DNA of 33,517 nt from Myxococcales bacterium (GCA_011526095.1 WYBA01000342.1:1-33517); one strand, 5' to 3'. Positions 1-9,657 are shown, numbered from the stretch's first letter. A program made the numbers and translations. The notes: generated by a model not told the origin, from the sequence alone.

Positions 1-1875
1 CCCGCGGCGCCCGCCGCGCCCCCTCCGGCCGAGCCCGCGCCGGCGCCGCGCCGCCGCCCGCCCACCGACGGCGCCGTCCCCGACGCGATCATCGACGAGG
101 TCGGCGCGCGGACGTCGATGTCGATGAGGGTCCCGGTCCCGGGGCCCGGCGACGGCTCGGCCGCGCACGACGCGCGCTCGGTCCTGCGCGTCGACGCCGA
201 GCGCGTCGACGACCTGATGGCCGCCGCCGGCGAGCTGCTGTTCGACCGGACGCGGATCGAGCGGCGCGTCCAGCAGCTCCGCACGCTCGCGCGCGACCTC
301 GGCCGCACCCGCCAGGCGCTGCGCGACGACGTCGCGCGGGTCCACGGCGCCGACACCGCCGAGGCCCGCGCCGCGGTCGAGACCCGGCTCGGCGTCGCCG
401 AGGCCGGGCTCGCCGAGCTGTCGACCCAGCTCGCCCAGGCGACCGCGGCGCTGCTCGACGACACCGAGGCGCTGCGCCGCACGATCGCCTCGCTCCAGCA
501 GGGGCTGACGCGGGTGCGGATGCAGACCGCGCGCGCGCTGTTCACCAACCTCGCGCGGTCGCTGCGGGCGGTCGCGCGCACCGCCGGCGCGCGGGTCGAG
601 CTGCGCACGACCGGCGACGACACCGAGTTCGACAAGGCCGTCGCCGAGCAGGCGACCGACTCGCTCGTCCAGATCCTGCGCAACGCGGTCGTCCACGGGA
701 TCGAGCCGCCCGAGGAGCGCGCGCGCCGCGGCAAGCCGCCGGCCGGGGTGATCTCGCTCGGCGCGCGCCAGGAGGGCAACCTCGTCGTGATCGAGGTCGC
801 CGACGACGGCCGCGGCATCGACACCGCCAAGCTGCGGGCGCGGTTCGTCGCGGCCGGGCAGTGGACCGAGGCGCGCGCGCGGCTGGCGACCGACGCCGAC
901 GTCATGGCCGCGCTGTTCGACGCCGGCGTGTCCAGCCGCGACGAGGCCGACGAGCTGTCCGGCCGCGGCATCGGCCTCGACCTGGTGCGCGAGACGATCG
1001 CCCGGCTCGGCGGCGAGATCACCGTGACCTCCCTGCCCGGCCGCGGCACCACCTTCACGCTGCGGCTGCCGGTGTCGACCGCCGTGTCGCACGCGATGCT
1101 GTTCAAGGTCGGCGGGCAGGTCTACGCCATCCCCAACGTCCACGTCGACACCTCGGCCACCGTCGCCGGCGACGCGACGACGCTCGACCACCGCGGCCAG
1201 ACGGTGCCGCTGGTCGCGCTGCCGACGGTGCTGGCGACGCCCGCGACGCCGGCGGCGGCGGCGGAGAAGCGCACCGCGCTGGTGCTCGGCTACGCGGGCA
1301 AGGTGTTCGCGGTCACCGTCGACAAGGTGATCGGCCCGCGCGAGATCGTCGTGCGCCCGCTCGGGCCGGTGCTGTCGCCGCTGCCGTTGTACGCCGGCGC
1401 GACGGTCTCGGCCTCGGGCAAGGTCCAGCTCATCCTCGACGTCGCGCACCTCGCGCGCCTCGCCCACCCCGGCGCCGGGGACGAGCCGGCGATGGCGCCG
1501 ATGGAGCCGCGCCGGCTCGCCGGCCGCGCGCTCGTCGTCGACGACAGCCGCGCGATCCGCGAGGCGCTGACGACGATGCTGGCGCGCGAGGGCTGGATCG
1601 TCGACGTCGCCGACGACGGCAGCCGCGCGTGGCAGATGGCGCAGCAGCTCCGCTACGACCTCGTCGTCACCGACCTCGAGATGCCGCGGATGGGCGGGTT
1701 CGAGCTGATCCAGCGGCTGCGCGACGACGGCGGCCTCGCCGCCACGCCGGTCGTCGTGATCACCTCGCGCACCAACCCGGAGAACCGCCGCCGCGCGCGC
1801 GACCTCGGCGTGCGCGCGATGGTGGCCAAGCCGGTGACGCGCCGCAAGCTGCTCGACGCGCTGCCGCCGCGGTAG
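1..1875 (+). CDS. CheA-type hybrid histidine kinase/response regulator (5' partial)
   Basis: The reading frame is open from base 1. The codons before the first ATG (118) encode a Pro/Ala-rich linker, so the N-terminus with any HPt domain lies outside the window. Numbering from the ATG at 118, residues about 20-150 form a CheA dimerisation region ending in RVRMQ. A GHKL ATPase domain follows, with N box LRNAVVHGIE, G1 DDGRGID and G2 SGRGIGLDLV. Then comes a CheW-like domain (about 325-450) and a C-terminal receiver (about 470-585) with the VVDDS acidic pair and phospho-acceptor Asp519 in TDLEMPRMGG. The family autophosphorylates on an HPt histidine and signals to response regulators in chemotaxis-like pathways. 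The fused receiver suggests a phosphate sink or FrzE-like arrangement. The stop is only 15 bp from the convergent cytochrome gene. Family assignment is firm; the pathway is unknown. Confidence 0.93.
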   Translation, partial: PAAPAAPPPAEPAPAPRRRPPTDGAVPDAIIDEVGARTSMSMRVPVPGPGDGSAAHDARSVLRVDAERVDDLMAAAGELLFDRTRIERRVQQLRTLARDLGRTRQALRDDVARVHGADTAEARAAVETRLGVAEAGLAELSTQLAQATAALLDDTEALRRTIASLQQGLTRVRMQTARALFTNLARSLRAVARTAGARVELRTTGDDTEFDKAVAEQATDSLVQILRNAVVHGIEPPEERARRGKPPAGVISLGARQEGNLVVIEVADDGRGIDTAKLRARFVAAGQWTEARARLATDADVMAALFDAGVSSRDEADELSGRGIGLDLVRETIARLGGEITVTSLPGRGTTFTLRLPVSTAVSHAMLFKVGGQVYAIPNVHVDTSATVAGDATTLDHRGQTVPLVALPTVLATPATPAAAAEKRTALVLGYAGKVFAVTVDKVIGPREIVVRPLGPVLSPLPLYAGATVSASGKVQLILDVAHLARLAHPGAGDEPAMAPMEPRRLAGRALVVDDSRAIREALTTMLAREGWIVDVADDGSRAWQMAQQLRYDLVVTDLEMPRMGGFELIQRLRDDGGLAATPVVVITSRTNPENRRRARDLGVRAMVAKPVTRRKLLDALPPR

Positions 1876-1890
1876 GCGTCCGGCCCGCCG

Positions 1891-3003
1891 CTACGGCTGC
1901 GGCTCGCAGCTGCCCTTCATCGCGGCGATCCACGCGCGGATCACCGCGACGCCCTCCTCGTGCACCAGCGACCGCCCGACCTCGGGCATCTTGATCTCGG
2001 CCTCGGTCGACTCGAGCCGGTAGACGAGGATCGACTGGTCCGGATCGCCGGGGACGATGCTGTACGGCCGGCCGCCCGAGCCCATCCCCGCGGCGACCGG
2101 CCCCTTGCACACGCCGTACTCGTACGGCTCGGTCTGCGCCAGGCTGAGGTCGAGGCCGCTGGTGCGCGCCGCGCCGCGCGGGTTGTGGCAGTGCGCGCAG
2201 TTGATGTCGAGCCAGGCGCGCGCGCGCGCCTCGAGCGTGCCGGCGTCGGGGTCGTCGAACGCGGGCGCCTTCGGCCAGCTGCCCGGCGCGGGCGCGCCCG
2301 CGAGCGCGCCGGCGTCGATCAGGTGCTGGAGCTGATCGTCGATCCCGCTGTCGGCGCGGCCGGCGCGGTTCATGTGCCGCGCCTTGGGCCCGAGCGGCCC
2401 GACGGTGTCGTCGAGCTCCTCGTGGCAGTTCTTGCACTGGTTCTTGTCGGGCACCGCGAACTCGACCGTGCGCGCCTCGCCGTCGTCGTGGGTCCACGCG
2501 ACGTCGACGCGGGCGCCGGCGACCGCGAGGTGCGCCTCCTCGTCGGCGTCGTCGTAGACGTACGCCGCCGCCTCCCACCCGTCGGCGCGGTGGAGCAGGA
2601 TCCGGGTCTCGATCAGGTCGCGCCCGGCGGCGGGATCGCGCTTGTCGTGCGGGTACCAGAAGGTCTTGGCGATGATCGTCCCGACCGGCATCGCGAACGA
2701 CTCGACGTCGTCCCACTGCATCGCCTCGCCCGGCGGGACGAACAGGAACCGGCTCTTGTCGGCGTAGTCCGAGAACAGCGGCGTGTTGAGCTCGAACGGG
2801 ACCACGCCGTCGGCCGGGGCCTGGGCGTTGGCGTCGTCGAACAGCCGGTACGACGACAGCCGATCGCACATCGGGCCGTCCGGATCGAAGCCGGGCCCGC
2901 CCTCGGGCACGACGCAGCGGTCGGCGGGCGCGTCGTCGTCGTCGCCTCCGCCGCACGCCGGCGCGAGCGCCGCCGTGATCCCCAGGACCCAGCCCGCGCG
3001 CAT
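1891..3003 (-). CDS. SO2930-type diheme c-type cytochrome lipoprotein
   Basis: A 370-residue exported protein. The N-terminus is a short lipoprotein signal with the lipobox near ALAPAC, followed by GGGDDDD, which indicates membrane anchoring outside the cytoplasm. Two CXXCH heme-binding motifs are visible, CKNCH and CAHCH, the second near the C-terminus after DIN. The order and surroundings (LFSDYADKSRF, FWYPHDKRD, KNCHE, INCAHCHNP) match the conserved SO2930/HNE_0200 family. The start codon overlaps the stop of the upstream beta-helix gene (TGATG), so the two are translationally coupled. These families are known to occur as neighbours, and a shared role in an extracytoplasmic redox or polysaccharide process is only a guess. 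No separate promoter is visible. Confidence 0.85.
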   Translation of the reverse strand: MRAGWVLGITAALAPACGGGDDDDAPADRCVVPEGGPGFDPDGPMCDRLSSYRLFDDANAQAPADGVVPFELNTPLFSDYADKSRFLFVPPGEAMQWDDVESFAMPVGTIIAKTFWYPHDKRDPAAGRDLIETRILLHRADGWEAAAYVYDDADEEAHLAVAGARVDVAWTHDDGEARTVEFAVPDKNQCKNCHEELDDTVGPLGPKARHMNRAGRADSGIDDQLQHLIDAGALAGAPAPGSWPKAPAFDDPDAGTLEARARAWLDINCAHCHNPRGAARTSGLDLSLAQTEPYEYGVCKGPVAAGMGSGGRPYSIVPGDPDQSILVYRLESTEAEIKMPEVGRSLVHEEGVAVIRAWIAAMKGSCEPQP

Positions 3004-4301
3004 CACAGCTCGACCGCGGGCAGCGGGTCGTGGGTGCAGTCGTGGTCGGTGGCGTCGGCCGAGGCCTCGGGCAGCTCGGTGTTCGGCCAGTGCAGGTTGG
3101 CGAAGTCGGCGTCGCCGTTGTCCTGCAGGCAGATCTGGAGCTCGGCGGCGAGCTTGGTCGGATCCTTCGGGTCCGCCTTCGCCGCCGGCACGACGCCGTC
3201 CCACGTGATGTCGTGGACGCGCATGAACGGGTCCTGGATCTCCGACATCCCCAGGATGAGCAGCGCGCCGAGCTCGCCGGTCGGGCTGGTCGAGTCGCCC
3301 GTGATCGTGTTGTCGTGGATGAAGATCGTGTCCGGGTCCGGGTCGTAGTCGGGGTCGTCGAACTCGATGTCGGTCGTCGAGTAGCTGATGATCCCGATGT
3401 GGACCGAGTCGTGGTCCTCGATCGTGTTGCCGAAGATCTCGACCTGGTGCGCCGCGAGCAGCGCGATCCCGGTCCCCGTCGGCACCTTGCCGACGATGTT
3501 GCCGGGCGGGGCGAAGTTCTCGGTGTTGTTGCCGACGATCTCGTTGTCGTAGACGCGGGTGATCGAGCCGTTGGCCAGCTGCAGCCCCGGCAGGCTGAAC
3601 ACCAGCACGCCGCCGGTGTTGTTGGTCGCGACGTTGTCGTACACGTCCGCGCCGATCGAGTTCTCGATCTCGATCCCGGCGACGTTGTACTCGGCGCGGT
3701 TGCGGCGGACGACGATGTTGCGCGACTGGCCGACGTAGATGCCGGCGTCCGAGCTGCCGATCGCCAGCGAGTCCTCGATCAGCACGTCCTCGCACTGCAC
3801 CGGGTAGAGCGCGTAGGCGCCGTTGTCCGGCGACGGTCCGCCGGTCCACTCGGCGCGCACGCGCCGGATCGTCACGCCGACCGCGCCCTCGATCTTGAGC
3901 AGGTCGCCCGGCGAGTCCTCGAGGCCGATGTCCTGGATCTGGAAGTCGTCGGAGGTGACGAGCAGGCCCTGCCCGCCGTCGTCCTGGTTCGCGAACGACA
4001 GGATCGTCTCGTCCATCCCCGCGCCCTGGATCGTCACGTTGTCGACGTCGAGCGAGATCCCCGAGCCGCCGAGGTCGTACGTGCCCGCGGCGAACGCGAT
4101 CGTCGTGCCCGGCTGGGCTTCGATCAGGATCGTCTGGATGACGTCGCGGTCAGCCCCGGCCGGTACGGCCACGCAGGTGCCCTCGACGCCGGCGCACGGA
4201 TCGGCCGGCGCATCGTCGCCACAACCGGCCAGGCCGGCCGGGCCGGCGAGCGAGATGGCCCCGAGGGCCGAGAGGGTCCACCAAGGGAGGCGAATTGGCA
4301 T
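3003..4301 (-). CDS. Parallel beta-helix repeat lipoprotein (partner of the SO2930-type cytochrome)
   Basis: A 432-residue protein. I chose the ATG at 4301 because it begins a good lipoprotein signal (MPIRLPWW... with lipobox LAGC); the frame extends 12 codons further upstream without signal character. The mature part carries repeating Asn/Ile/Val-rich coils such as IEIENSIGADVYDN, typical of right-handed parallel beta-helix (NosD/PbH1-like) proteins, which bind or cleave polysaccharides. No catalytic residues can be assigned by eye. Cys residues near the start (DPCAGVEGTC) may form a disulfide. The gene leads the two-gene operon with the diheme cytochrome. Upstream on the minus strand a GATACT hexamer lies 9 nt before the ATG, a plausible -10 with almost no leader. 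Function is unknown. Confidence 0.82.
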   Translation of the reverse strand: MPIRLPWWTLSALGAISLAGPAGLAGCGDDAPADPCAGVEGTCVAVPAGADRDVIQTILIEAQPGTTIAFAAGTYDLGGSGISLDVDNVTIQGAGMDETILSFANQDDGGQGLLVTSDDFQIQDIGLEDSPGDLLKIEGAVGVTIRRVRAEWTGGPSPDNGAYALYPVQCEDVLIEDSLAIGSSDAGIYVGQSRNIVVRRNRAEYNVAGIEIENSIGADVYDNVATNNTGGVLVFSLPGLQLANGSITRVYDNEIVGNNTENFAPPGNIVGKVPTGTGIALLAAHQVEIFGNTIEDHDSVHIGIISYSTTDIEFDDPDYDPDPDTIFIHDNTITGDSTSPTGELGALLILGMSEIQDPFMRVHDITWDGVVPAAKADPKDPTKLAAELQICLQDNGDADFANLHWPNTELPEASADATDHDCTHDPLPAVEL

Positions 4302-4375
4302 GACCAGTGAAGTATCTCCACGGCGAACGCTGGTCAACCCCGCATTTTCAGGTGCGTTTCGACCGCGTGGCTTGA

Positions 4376-4381
4376 TATCAA
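4376..4381 (+). promoter_or_regulatory. Candidate -10 box for the CitE-like gene
   Basis: TATCAA ends 6 nt before the ATG at 4388 in an otherwise GC-rich stretch (TTGATATCAAACGGTC). If used, transcription would start at or next to the start codon. No Shine-Dalgarno sequence is present. This is the weakest sequence match of the six boxes with this spacing. Confidence 0.35.
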
Positions 4382-4387
4382 ACGGTC

Positions 4388-5380
4388 ATGACGCAGCGCA
4401 TGCATCCGCGTGAGGCACTGTTCGGGGGCGAGCGCCCCTTCCCCGTCATCCCGGCCTGCGAGCACTTCGCCGGCAGCGAGAAGCTCATCGCCAAGGCGTT
4501 CGAGCTGCAGGGCAAGCTGGGCCCGATCTTCGACATCACGATGGACTGCGAGGACGGGGCGCCCACCGGCCGCGAGCGCGAGCACGCCGACATGATCGTC
4601 GCGATGCAGACCTCGGCGGCCAACGTCCACAAGCAGGCGGGCGTCCGCATCCACGACCCGTCGCACGGCCTGTGGCGGCAGGACGTCGACCAGATCGTCC
4701 GCGGCGCCGGCGCACAGCTCGCGTACATCACGATCCCCAAGCCGACCGCGGCGGCGCAGGTCGCCGAGATGATCCGCTACATCCAGGAGGTCGCGCGAGG
4801 CGCCGGCCTCACCCGCGAGATCCCGATCCACGTGCTGATCGAGACCCACGGCGCGCTGCGCGAGGTGTGGGACATCGCGAAGCTGCCGTGGGTGCAGGTC
4901 CTCGACTTCGGCCTGATGGACTTCGTCTCGGGCCACCACGGGGCGATCCCGTCGTCGGCGATGAAGTCACCGGGCCAGTTCGACCACGCGCTCGTCCGCC
5001 GCGCCAAGGCCGAGGTCGTCGCCGCGGCGCTCGCCAGCGGCGTCGTGCCGGCGCACAACGTCACGCTCGATCTCAAGAACACCTACGCGACCTACGCCGA
5101 CGCGCGCCGCGCCCGCGACGAGCTGGGCTTCCTCCGCATGTGGTCGATCTACCCGGCGCAGGTCCAGCCGATCGTCGACGCGATGGCGCCGGACTTCTCC
5201 GAGGTCGCGCGCGCGTGCGACATCCTGCTCGCCGCCGAGGCCGCGGCGTGGGGCCCGATCCAGCACGCGGGGGACCTGCACGACCGCGCCACCTACCGCT
5301 ACTTCTGGGAGCTGGTGCAGCGCGCCCACGTCTCGGGGCTCAAGCTGCCCGCGGGCGCCACGCGCTGGTTCGAGCACTGA
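4388..5380 (+). CDS. CitE-like CoA-ester lyase (HpcH/HpaI aldolase superfamily)
   Basis: A 330-residue cytoplasmic TIM-barrel enzyme of the CitE/malyl-CoA lyase group, which cleaves or forms beta-hydroxyacyl-CoA thioesters using Mg2+. Visible family signatures are DCEDGAP in the first third, RIHDPSHG, ITIPKPT, LIETHGAL (likely metal-binding Glu), LDFGLMDF (likely metal-binding Asp) and the C-terminal MWSIYPAQVQPI, equivalent to the SIHPxQ motif. The length suits the family. The true substrate (malyl-, citramalyl- or another CoA ester) cannot be read from sequence, and nothing next to it defines a pathway. The ATG at 4388 is the natural start. The last 41 bp overlap the 3' end of the convergent htpX-like gene. 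Confidence 0.85.
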   Translation: MTQRMHPREALFGGERPFPVIPACEHFAGSEKLIAKAFELQGKLGPIFDITMDCEDGAPTGREREHADMIVAMQTSAANVHKQAGVRIHDPSHGLWRQDVDQIVRGAGAQLAYITIPKPTAAAQVAEMIRYIQEVARGAGLTREIPIHVLIETHGALREVWDIAKLPWVQVLDFGLMDFVSGHHGAIPSSAMKSPGQFDHALVRRAKAEVVAAALASGVVPAHNVTLDLKNTYATYADARRARDELGFLRMWSIYPAQVQPIVDAMAPDFSEVARACDILLAAEAAAWGPIQHAGDLHDRATYRYFWELVQRAHVSGLKLPAGATRWFEH

Positions 5381-6305
5381 CCGGGGCGCGCGCCGCCGGA
5401 CGCGCCAGCGCCTCGAGCCGGCGGATCCGCTCGGCGATCGGCGGGTGGGTCGAGAACCAGCTCGCGACCTGCCCGGCGCTGAGCCGCGACGACGGCGCGC
5501 AGATGTAGAGGCTGGCCGCCGCCGGCGAGTCGCCGACGGTGTGCATCGGGATGCGGCGGTTGCCGCGGTCGAGCTTGGCCAGCGCCGAGGCCAGCGCCAG
5601 CGGGTCGTCGGCGAGCCGCGCGCCGGTCGCGTCCGCCATGTACTCGCGCGACCGCGAGATCGCGAGCTGGATGACGGTCGCGGCGATCGGCGCGACGATC
5701 GCCAGCGCGAGCGCGCCGATCGCGCCGCCGGCCGAGTCGTCGTCGCTGTCGCGGCCGGTGCCGAGCAGGACCGCCCACTGCACCGCGCTGGCGACGAACG
5801 ACACGACCGTGGCGATCATCGCCGCCACCGACGCGATCAAGATGTCGCGGTTGGCGATGTGGGCGAGCTCGTGGGCGATCACGCCGCGCAGCTCGCGGTC
5901 GGTCAGGAGCTGGCGCAGCCCGGTCGACACCGCGACGACGCCGTGCGCCGGGTTGCGCCCGGTGGCGAACGCGTTGGGCGCGGCGTCGTCGATCACGAAG
6001 ATCCGCGGCGCCGGGATTCCGGCTTTCGCCGACAGCTCCTCGACCATCGCGAACAGCGCCGGATCCTCGCGGCGCGACGCCTGCCGCGCGCGGTGCATGC
6101 GCAGCACGATGCGGTCGCTGAAGAAGTAGGCGCCGAGGTTCATCGCCACGGCGAGCGCGCCGAACAGCCACAGCGACCCCGGCGCCAGCGCGCCGCCGAG
6201 GCCGATCAGCAGCGCCGACAGCCCGCCCAGCAGGGCGAACGTCTTCAGCTGATTTCTGCCCCTGATCGAAGTGACCGAGGTGACCGAGGTGACGGAGGAC
6301 TGCAT
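5340..6305 (-). CDS. htpX: HtpX-like M48 zinc metalloprotease
   Basis: A 321-residue inner-membrane protease of the M48B family, which degrades misfolded membrane proteins. The zinc site is HELAH in VIAHELAHIANRD, with the third ligand Glu in SREYMADATGARL. Two N-terminal membrane helices (about 22-38 and 44-60) and two central ones (about 160-180 and 195-215) match HtpX topology. FSTHPPIAERIRRLE near the C-terminus is the usual family end, followed by an Ala/Arg-rich tail. The ATG at 6305 is the only start in reach. It gives an unusual N-terminus with three VTS repeats before the conserved RNQLKTF, because the start region contains a 9-bp sequence in triplicate. The 3' end overlaps the convergent CoA-ester lyase gene. 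Confidence 0.9.
   Translation of the reverse strand: MQSSVTSVTSVTSIRGRNQLKTFALLGGLSALLIGLGGALAPGSLWLFGALAVAMNLGAYFFSDRIVLRMHRARQASRREDPALFAMVEELSAKAGIPAPRIFVIDDAAPNAFATGRNPAHGVVAVSTGLRQLLTDRELRGVIAHELAHIANRDILIASVAAMIATVVSFVASAVQWAVLLGTGRDSDDDSAGGAIGALALAIVAPIAATVIQLAISRSREYMADATGARLADDPLALASALAKLDRGNRRIPMHTVGDSPAAASLYICAPSSRLSAGQVASWFSTHPPIAERIRRLEALARPAARAPVSARTSAWRPRAA
6271..6297. repeat. Three tandem 9-bp repeats at the htpX start
   Basis: GTGACCGAG occurs at 6271-6279 and 6280-6288 and as GTGACGGAG at 6289-6297. Read on the minus strand these encode the Val-Thr-Ser repeats at HtpX residues 5-13. The unit is in frame, so copy-number change would only alter the length of the cytoplasmic N-terminus. 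Confidence 0.75.
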
Positions 6306-6374
6306 GGGACGTGCGTCACCGTAAGCACCGCGGCCCGTCGGGCAAGGCCGGCGGCCCGCGCCGCGAGGCGGCGC

Positions 6375-7562
6375 TCAGTCGTGCCCGTGGGTCAGCGTCT
6401 CCTTGATCATGTCGATCAGGCGATCGTCGAGCAGCGCCAGGTACACGACCGCCAGGACGATCGCGCCGGCGGCGGCGACGTGCGACGCCGCCGCGGCGAG
6501 CGTCAGCCGGCCGTGGCGCCGCGCCGCCTCGAGCCCGGCGCCCGCGCCCCACGCGGCGACGAGCCCGCCGAGGAGGATCGTCTCGACCGCGCGCTCCACC
6601 AGCCGGTTGCCGGTCAGCGAGGTCGCGACCAGCAGCAGCGCGACCGGCGCGAAGTAGATGACCTCGAGCGGCGGCCGCGTCAGCGCGCGCGCCGCGGCGC
6701 GCCAGGTCCCGCACGACCGCCGCGCCCAGCCGACGAACGTCACCAGCGCCGCCGCGATCAGCGCCCACGCGAGGTAGACGAGGCGCTGGCGCAGCCGCAG
6801 CGTCGCGAGATCGTCGAGGGCGCGATCGACCGCGCGGTCGGCGAGCGCGTCGCTCTGGCCGTAGAGCCCGCGGTAGACCCGCTCGGCGTCGTCGAACCGC
6901 CCGGCGAGCGCGAGCGCGTCGCCGTGCGCCTTGCCGGCGCGCCACCGCGCCAGCGCGTCCGGCGCCAGCGGCACCGCCGCGGCGTAGCCCGCGATCGCGC
7001 GATCGATCTCGCCGACGCGCAGCCAGGCGTCGGCGATCCACATCCGGGCGTCGTGAGCGCGCGGGTAGTCCGGGTGCTCGGCGATCAGCTGGGCGAGCGC
7101 GATCGCCTGCGGCGACGGATCGGACTGACGCACCGCCTCGGCGAGCAGCGCGTCGTGGCGCCGCGCGACGTCGAGCCACCGCCCGTCCGGGCCGATCGCG
7201 GCCTCGATCACGCCGAGGCGCGCGCGCGCCCGCCGCACCTGCCGGCTGGTCGGGTGCTCGTCGACGAGGCGCCGCCACAGCGCGCGCGCCGCGAGCAGCT
7301 CGCCGCGCTTCTCGGCGATCCCGGCGGCCTCGCTCAGCGCGTCGTCGGCCCACGGCCCGGTCGGGTCGGCCGCCGCGACCGCCTCGTACGCGGCCTGGGC
7401 CGCGGCGAGGTCGCCGTCGGCGTAGAGCCGCGCGGCGGCGCGGAAATCCGCGGCCGGGTCGGCGGCGTGCGCCGGCGAGACGCCCAGGGCCAGCGCGAGC
7501 GCGACCAGCGCGACGGCGCGCGCGACGGCCACCGCGCGGGGTGCCGCCGCGCCCGCGGTCAT
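6375..7562 (-). CDS. Exported TPR-domain membrane protein
   Basis: A 395-residue protein of unknown function. It starts with a signal peptide ending near SPAHA. Helical TPR-type repeats follow (about 37-240), with typical stretches such as ARLYADGDLAAAQAAYEAV and GEIDRAIAGYAAAVPLAPDA, resembling the YbgF/TolA-interacting type. The C-terminal third has four hydrophobic helices (about 250-270, 290-308, 318-340, 350-372), so the repeats are probably periplasmic and tethered to the inner membrane. The start ATG overlaps the stop of the upstream phosphoesterase by 4 bp (ATGA), so the pair is translationally coupled. A role in a scaffold or stress complex is possible, but no catalytic motif is visible. 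Confidence 0.72.
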   Translation of the reverse strand: MTAGAAAPRAVAVARAVALVALALALGVSPAHAADPAADFRAAARLYADGDLAAAQAAYEAVAAADPTGPWADDALSEAAGIAEKRGELLAARALWRRLVDEHPTSRQVRRARARLGVIEAAIGPDGRWLDVARRHDALLAEAVRQSDPSPQAIALAQLIAEHPDYPRAHDARMWIADAWLRVGEIDRAIAGYAAAVPLAPDALARWRAGKAHGDALALAGRFDDAERVYRGLYGQSDALADRAVDRALDDLATLRLRQRLVYLAWALIAAALVTFVGWARRSCGTWRAAARALTRPPLEVIYFAPVALLLVATSLTGNRLVERAVETILLGGLVAAWGAGAGLEAARRHGRLTLAAAASHVAAAGAIVLAVVYLALLDDRLIDMIKETLTHGHD

Positions 7563-8914
7563 GGCGCCGGCTTGGTGATCGTGAAGCTGTCGAGCGGCGA
7601 GCCGTCGGCCCGGTACGACGCCGACGACAGCATCCCGCGCCGCATCTCCATCACGGTGAAGCTGTGCGTGCTCTCGGAGAACGCGGAGAACTCCTGCGGC
7701 TCGATCCCGTAGAGGTCGGCGCCGGCGCCGCCGGAGACGATGTAGATCGTGCCGTCGGCGGGCTCGGTGCCGATGACCTCGCCGCGGATCGGGTACGTGC
7801 GCTCGAAGATGTGGTCGTGGCCCGACACGACGAGGTCGACGCCGTGCTCGTCGTACACCGGCGCCCACAGCGCGCGCAGCGTCGTGTCGGAGCCGTGGTT
7901 GGTGCTCGACGAGTAGAGCGAGCGGTGGTGGGTGACGACCTTCCACGGCGCGTCCGCGGTGACCGCGGCCGCGAGGTCGTCGTCGAGGAAGTCGCGGGTG
8001 CTGCCGGCCATCGTCGCGCTGTCGACCGGGCTGTCGTTGAGGATCACCTGGTGCAGCGGACCGAAGTCGAACGCGAAGTTCTCCTCGTCGGACGGCATCG
8101 CGAACTGGGCGTAGTAGTGGATCGCGTTGACCTCGTGGTTGCCGTGCGCGAGCACGACCGGCACCTGGCGCAGCAGCTCGGGCGCGCCGGCGAAGAACTC
8201 GTCCCACTCGTCCTGCGACTGGCCGATCGTGACGACGTCGCCGGTGTAGACGAGCAGGTCCGGCGCGAAGGTCTGCATGCGCGACGCGATCTCCGTCCAC
8301 ACGTCGTAGCCGCCGCGGCCGTCGCCGACGTAGCCGATCGTCACCTCGGCGTCGGGGCTGGCGGCGAGAGCCGGCGCGGTGCGGAACGTCGCGGTCGTCG
8401 AGAACGCCTCCGTCCCGTCGACGCCGACGCCGCCGACCTGGTAGTCGTAGGCGGTGTCGGGCTGCAGCCCGCACAGGTGGACCTCGTGCAGGCGGATCAG
8501 ATCGCCGGTCCCGGCGAGCCCGGAGTAGTAGCGGTAGGTCAGGCCGTCGGTCTCCTGATCGAGCGGACCGCCGGCGACGCCCCACCGCACGGTCGTCGCG
8601 GTGGTGTCCTCGTCGGTGCGCCACACGATCGCGATCGACGTCGCGGGCGGGGCGTCGCCGTAGCCGAGGTGGATCTGGCGCGGCGCGGGGTCCGCGCCAA
8701 GCGCGTCGACGCCGGCCGCGGGCGCCTCGGCGCCGGCGCGGGTGACGAGATCGTAGCCGCAGCCGGGCAGCTCCAGCCGCCCCCCGTCGGCGACGACCAC
8801 CACGCGGGCGTCGGGGGCGTCGTCGACGCCGTCATCACCGCCGCACGCGGCGGCGAGCAGGAGCAGGGACAGCGTGGACACGCCAGGACCGCGGAAGAAC
8901 GAAGGAGCGCGCAT
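7559..8914 (-). CDS. Purple acid phosphatase-like metallophosphoesterase lipoprotein
   Basis: A 451-residue secreted enzyme. I chose the ATG at 8914 because it opens a lipoprotein signal (LLLLAAAC followed by GGDDGVDD); the frame continues 22 codons upstream without signal character. Residues about 80-190 form the fibronectin-III-like N-terminal domain of purple acid phosphatases. The calcineurin-type dimetal site follows in order: GDGRGG, YTGDVV, HGNHEV, VVTHHRSLY and GHDHIFERTYP. GHxHxxER is the hallmark of this family, which hydrolyses phosphomonoesters. The second block is GDVV rather than the usual GDLxY, so loss of the iron-ligating Tyr and altered metal use are possible. It is the first gene of an operon with the coupled TPR protein. 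Confidence 0.85.
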   Translation of the reverse strand: MRAPSFFRGPGVSTLSLLLLAAACGGDDGVDDAPDARVVVVADGGRLELPGCGYDLVTRAGAEAPAAGVDALGADPAPRQIHLGYGDAPPATSIAIVWRTDEDTTATTVRWGVAGGPLDQETDGLTYRYYSGLAGTGDLIRLHEVHLCGLQPDTAYDYQVGGVGVDGTEAFSTTATFRTAPALAASPDAEVTIGYVGDGRGGYDVWTEIASRMQTFAPDLLVYTGDVVTIGQSQDEWDEFFAGAPELLRQVPVVLAHGNHEVNAIHYYAQFAMPSDEENFAFDFGPLHQVILNDSPVDSATMAGSTRDFLDDDLAAAVTADAPWKVVTHHRSLYSSSTNHGSDTTLRALWAPVYDEHGVDLVVSGHDHIFERTYPIRGEVIGTEPADGTIYIVSGGAGADLYGIEPQEFSAFSESTHSFTVMEMRRGMLSSASYRADGSPLDSFTITKPAP

Positions 8915-9045
8915 GGTACCGCCCGGGGGCGGGCCCCAGGATGCCATGGCGCGGGCGATCGCGTGACGATTTCGTCGCACTGGCGCGACGCCGGCGTCAC
9001 CGACGGCCCGACCCGACGGTCACGCGCCGCGTCGGCGGCTCGGCC

Positions 9046-9645
<600 letters not shown>

Positions 9646-9651
9646 GCCTCA

Positions 9652-9657
9652 AGGCTA
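9652..9657 (-). promoter_or_regulatory. Candidate -10 box for the LeuA-domain gene
   Basis: TAGCCT on the minus strand ends 6 nt before the GTG start at 9645. It fits TANNNT, and the spacing would put transcription start at the GTG itself, giving a leaderless mRNA. Confidence 0.45.

Noticed and set aside
861..1994. Plus-strand 377-codon frame within the CheA gene
   Set aside because: Arg/Ala-rich shadow of the CheA frame with no domain signal; CheA motifs are continuous across it.
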